Source: an uncultured Prevotella sp.
GTDB taxonomy: Bacteria > Bacteroidota > Bacteroidia > Bacteroidales > Bacteroidaceae
Length of the DNA: 6,323 nucleotides
Direction of reading: 5' to 3'
Assembly (NCBI GenBank): GCA_938018155.1
Contig: CALIIG010000006.1
Coordinates: 1-6,323 of the forward strand
In this document: positions 5,436 through 6,323 of the stretch, piece by piece
How the letters are laid out: the number at the start of each line of letters is the position of its first letter
How positions within the stretch are numbered: the stretch's first letter is position 1
Notes under the pieces: model-generated
Told to the model about the DNA's origin: nothing
The model's input: only the letters and a program-made list of their open reading frames with translations
Databases searched by the model: none
Position numbers and translations under genes: made by a program

Positions 5436-6323
5436 ATGAGTAATGGGAAGTTATTGTGGGTAGATGATGAGATAGACCTGTTGAAAGGTCACATCATCTT
5501 CCTTGAGAAGAAAGGCTACAACGTAACAACGATGAGCAATGGCATAGATGCTGTTGAGCTTTGTCGTGAGGAAACTTTCGATCTTATCCTGCTCGATGAG
5601 ATGATGCCTGGCTTGACCGGTCTTGAAACTTTGCAGAGAATAAAGGACATTCAGCCTGCAACACCGATTGTGATGGTTACGAAAAGCGAGGAAGAAGACA
5701 TCATGAACCAGGCTATCGGGCGTAAGATTGCCGACTATCTCATCAAGCCGGTAAACCCCAATCAAATTCTCATTACGCTGAAAAAGAATATCCATAATCG
5801 TGAAATCGTTACCGAAGTAACGCAAAACAGCTATCAGCAGGACTTCCAAAAAATAGCACTTCAGATTGCCGATTGCCGTGATTGGGACGACTGGATGACG
5901 GTGTATCGCCGCTTGGTGAACTGGGAATTGGAGTTAAGTACTACTGACAGCCGTATGACAGAGATGCTCCAGGCACAGAAAGAAGATGCCAACATCGGCT
6001 TCTCAAAATATGTTCAACGGCATTATATGACTTGGATGAGTGGCTCGGAAGACCGTCCAATGATGAGCAACGATATGTTCAAACAGCAGATTTTCCCCCT
6101 TCTCGACAAGAAAGAAAAGGCGTTTTTGCTCGTCATCGACAACTTCAGATACGATCAGTGGCGCGTACTTGCTGAAGAACTTGCCGACAGTTTCGACATC
6201 GATGAACGGCTTTACATGAGCATTCTGCCTACAGCGACACAGTATGCGCGCAATGCCATATTCAGTGGTTTGATGCCCGCTGAAATCCAACAGATGTTTC
6301 CCGACCTCTGGGTCGACGAGGAG
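5436..6323 (+). CDS. porX: PorX response regulator with PglZ/alkaline-phosphatase-fold domain (3' partial)
   Basis: PorX is the cytoplasmic regulator of type IX secretion genes, paired with the sensor kinase PorY in Porphyromonas. The window holds 296 residues of a family usually just over 500; the frame is open to the edge. Residues 1-120 are a receiver domain: VDDE (9-12) with acidic D10 and D11, phospho-acceptor D54 in LLDEMMPG, T82 and K104 (IKP), so it should be phosphorylatable. A helical linker (about 121-215, with RDWDDW at 148-153) leads to the PglZ domain, which starts near FLLVIDNFRYDQW (230-242); D235 is a likely metal ligand. T268 in LPTATQYAR lies as far from D54 as the active-site Thr272 lies from Asp58 in P. 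gingivalis PorX, as I recall that numbering. Published work describes this domain as a zinc-dependent phosphodiesterase acting on oligonucleotides. There is no DNA-binding domain in the visible part. ATG 5436 begins directly with the receiver's first strand, and the 2-nt gap after porW suggests coupled translation. The catalytic C-terminal part cannot be checked here. Confidence 0.94.
   Translation, partial: MSNGKLLWVDDEIDLLKGHIIFLEKKGYNVTTMSNGIDAVELCREETFDLILLDEMMPGLTGLETLQRIKDIQPATPIVMVTKSEEEDIMNQAIGRKIADYLIKPVNPNQILITLKKNIHNREIVTEVTQNSYQQDFQKIALQIADCRDWDDWMTVYRRLVNWELELSTTDSRMTEMLQAQKEDANIGFSKYVQRHYMTWMSGSEDRPMMSNDMFKQQIFPLLDKKEKAFLLVIDNFRYDQWRVLAEELADSFDIDERLYMSILPTATQYARNAIFSGLMPAEIQQMFPDLWVDEE

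Noticed and set aside
5451..5849. 132-codon minus-strand open frame opposite porX
   Set aside because: The plus strand encodes a textbook receiver domain over the same stretch, so the antisense frame is a shadow.

Overview
The window looks like chromosomal DNA from a Bacteroidota species, most likely Bacteroidales and Prevotella-like. The evidence is an EPSP synthase with phylum-style motifs, a PorW/SprE-type TPR lipoprotein, a PorX-type response regulator fused to a PglZ domain, Bacteroidota-type -33/-7 promoter motifs (TTTG / TAnnTTTG), and no Shine-Dalgarno-like sequence before the genes. The genus is an inference; the phylum is well supported.

Layout. Positions 1-316 hold no gene I can support, only two inverted repeats and possibly the last codons of a gene entering from the left. 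A minus-strand tRNA-Pro(GGG) unit follows, complete with promoter (448-479), tRNA (362-434) and intrinsic terminator (317-348). From about 554 onward everything reads on the plus strand: a probable promoter, aroA (596-1864), a 133-residue membrane-anchored protein with a four-cysteine cluster (1897-2298), the 1026-residue TPR lipoprotein porW/sprE (2353-5433), and porX (5436 to the window edge, 296 codons present, 3' end missing). The gaps between the four genes are 32, 54 and 2 nt and no terminator is visible between them, so one transcript is plausible.

How the genes work together. aroA makes EPSP in the shikimate pathway and has no obvious mechanistic link to the rest. porW and porX both belong to the type IX secretion system (T9SS) of Bacteroidota. 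PorW is an outer-membrane lipoprotein component or assembly factor, and PorX is the cytoplasmic regulator with a phosphodiesterase-type output domain. The 2-nt spacing suggests coupled translation of a structural and a regulatory T9SS protein. The Cys-cluster protein between aroA and porW is the least understood gene here and the best candidate for an undescribed function. I see no mobile element, CRISPR array, toxin-antitoxin pair or defence island, and no wholly new multi-gene system.
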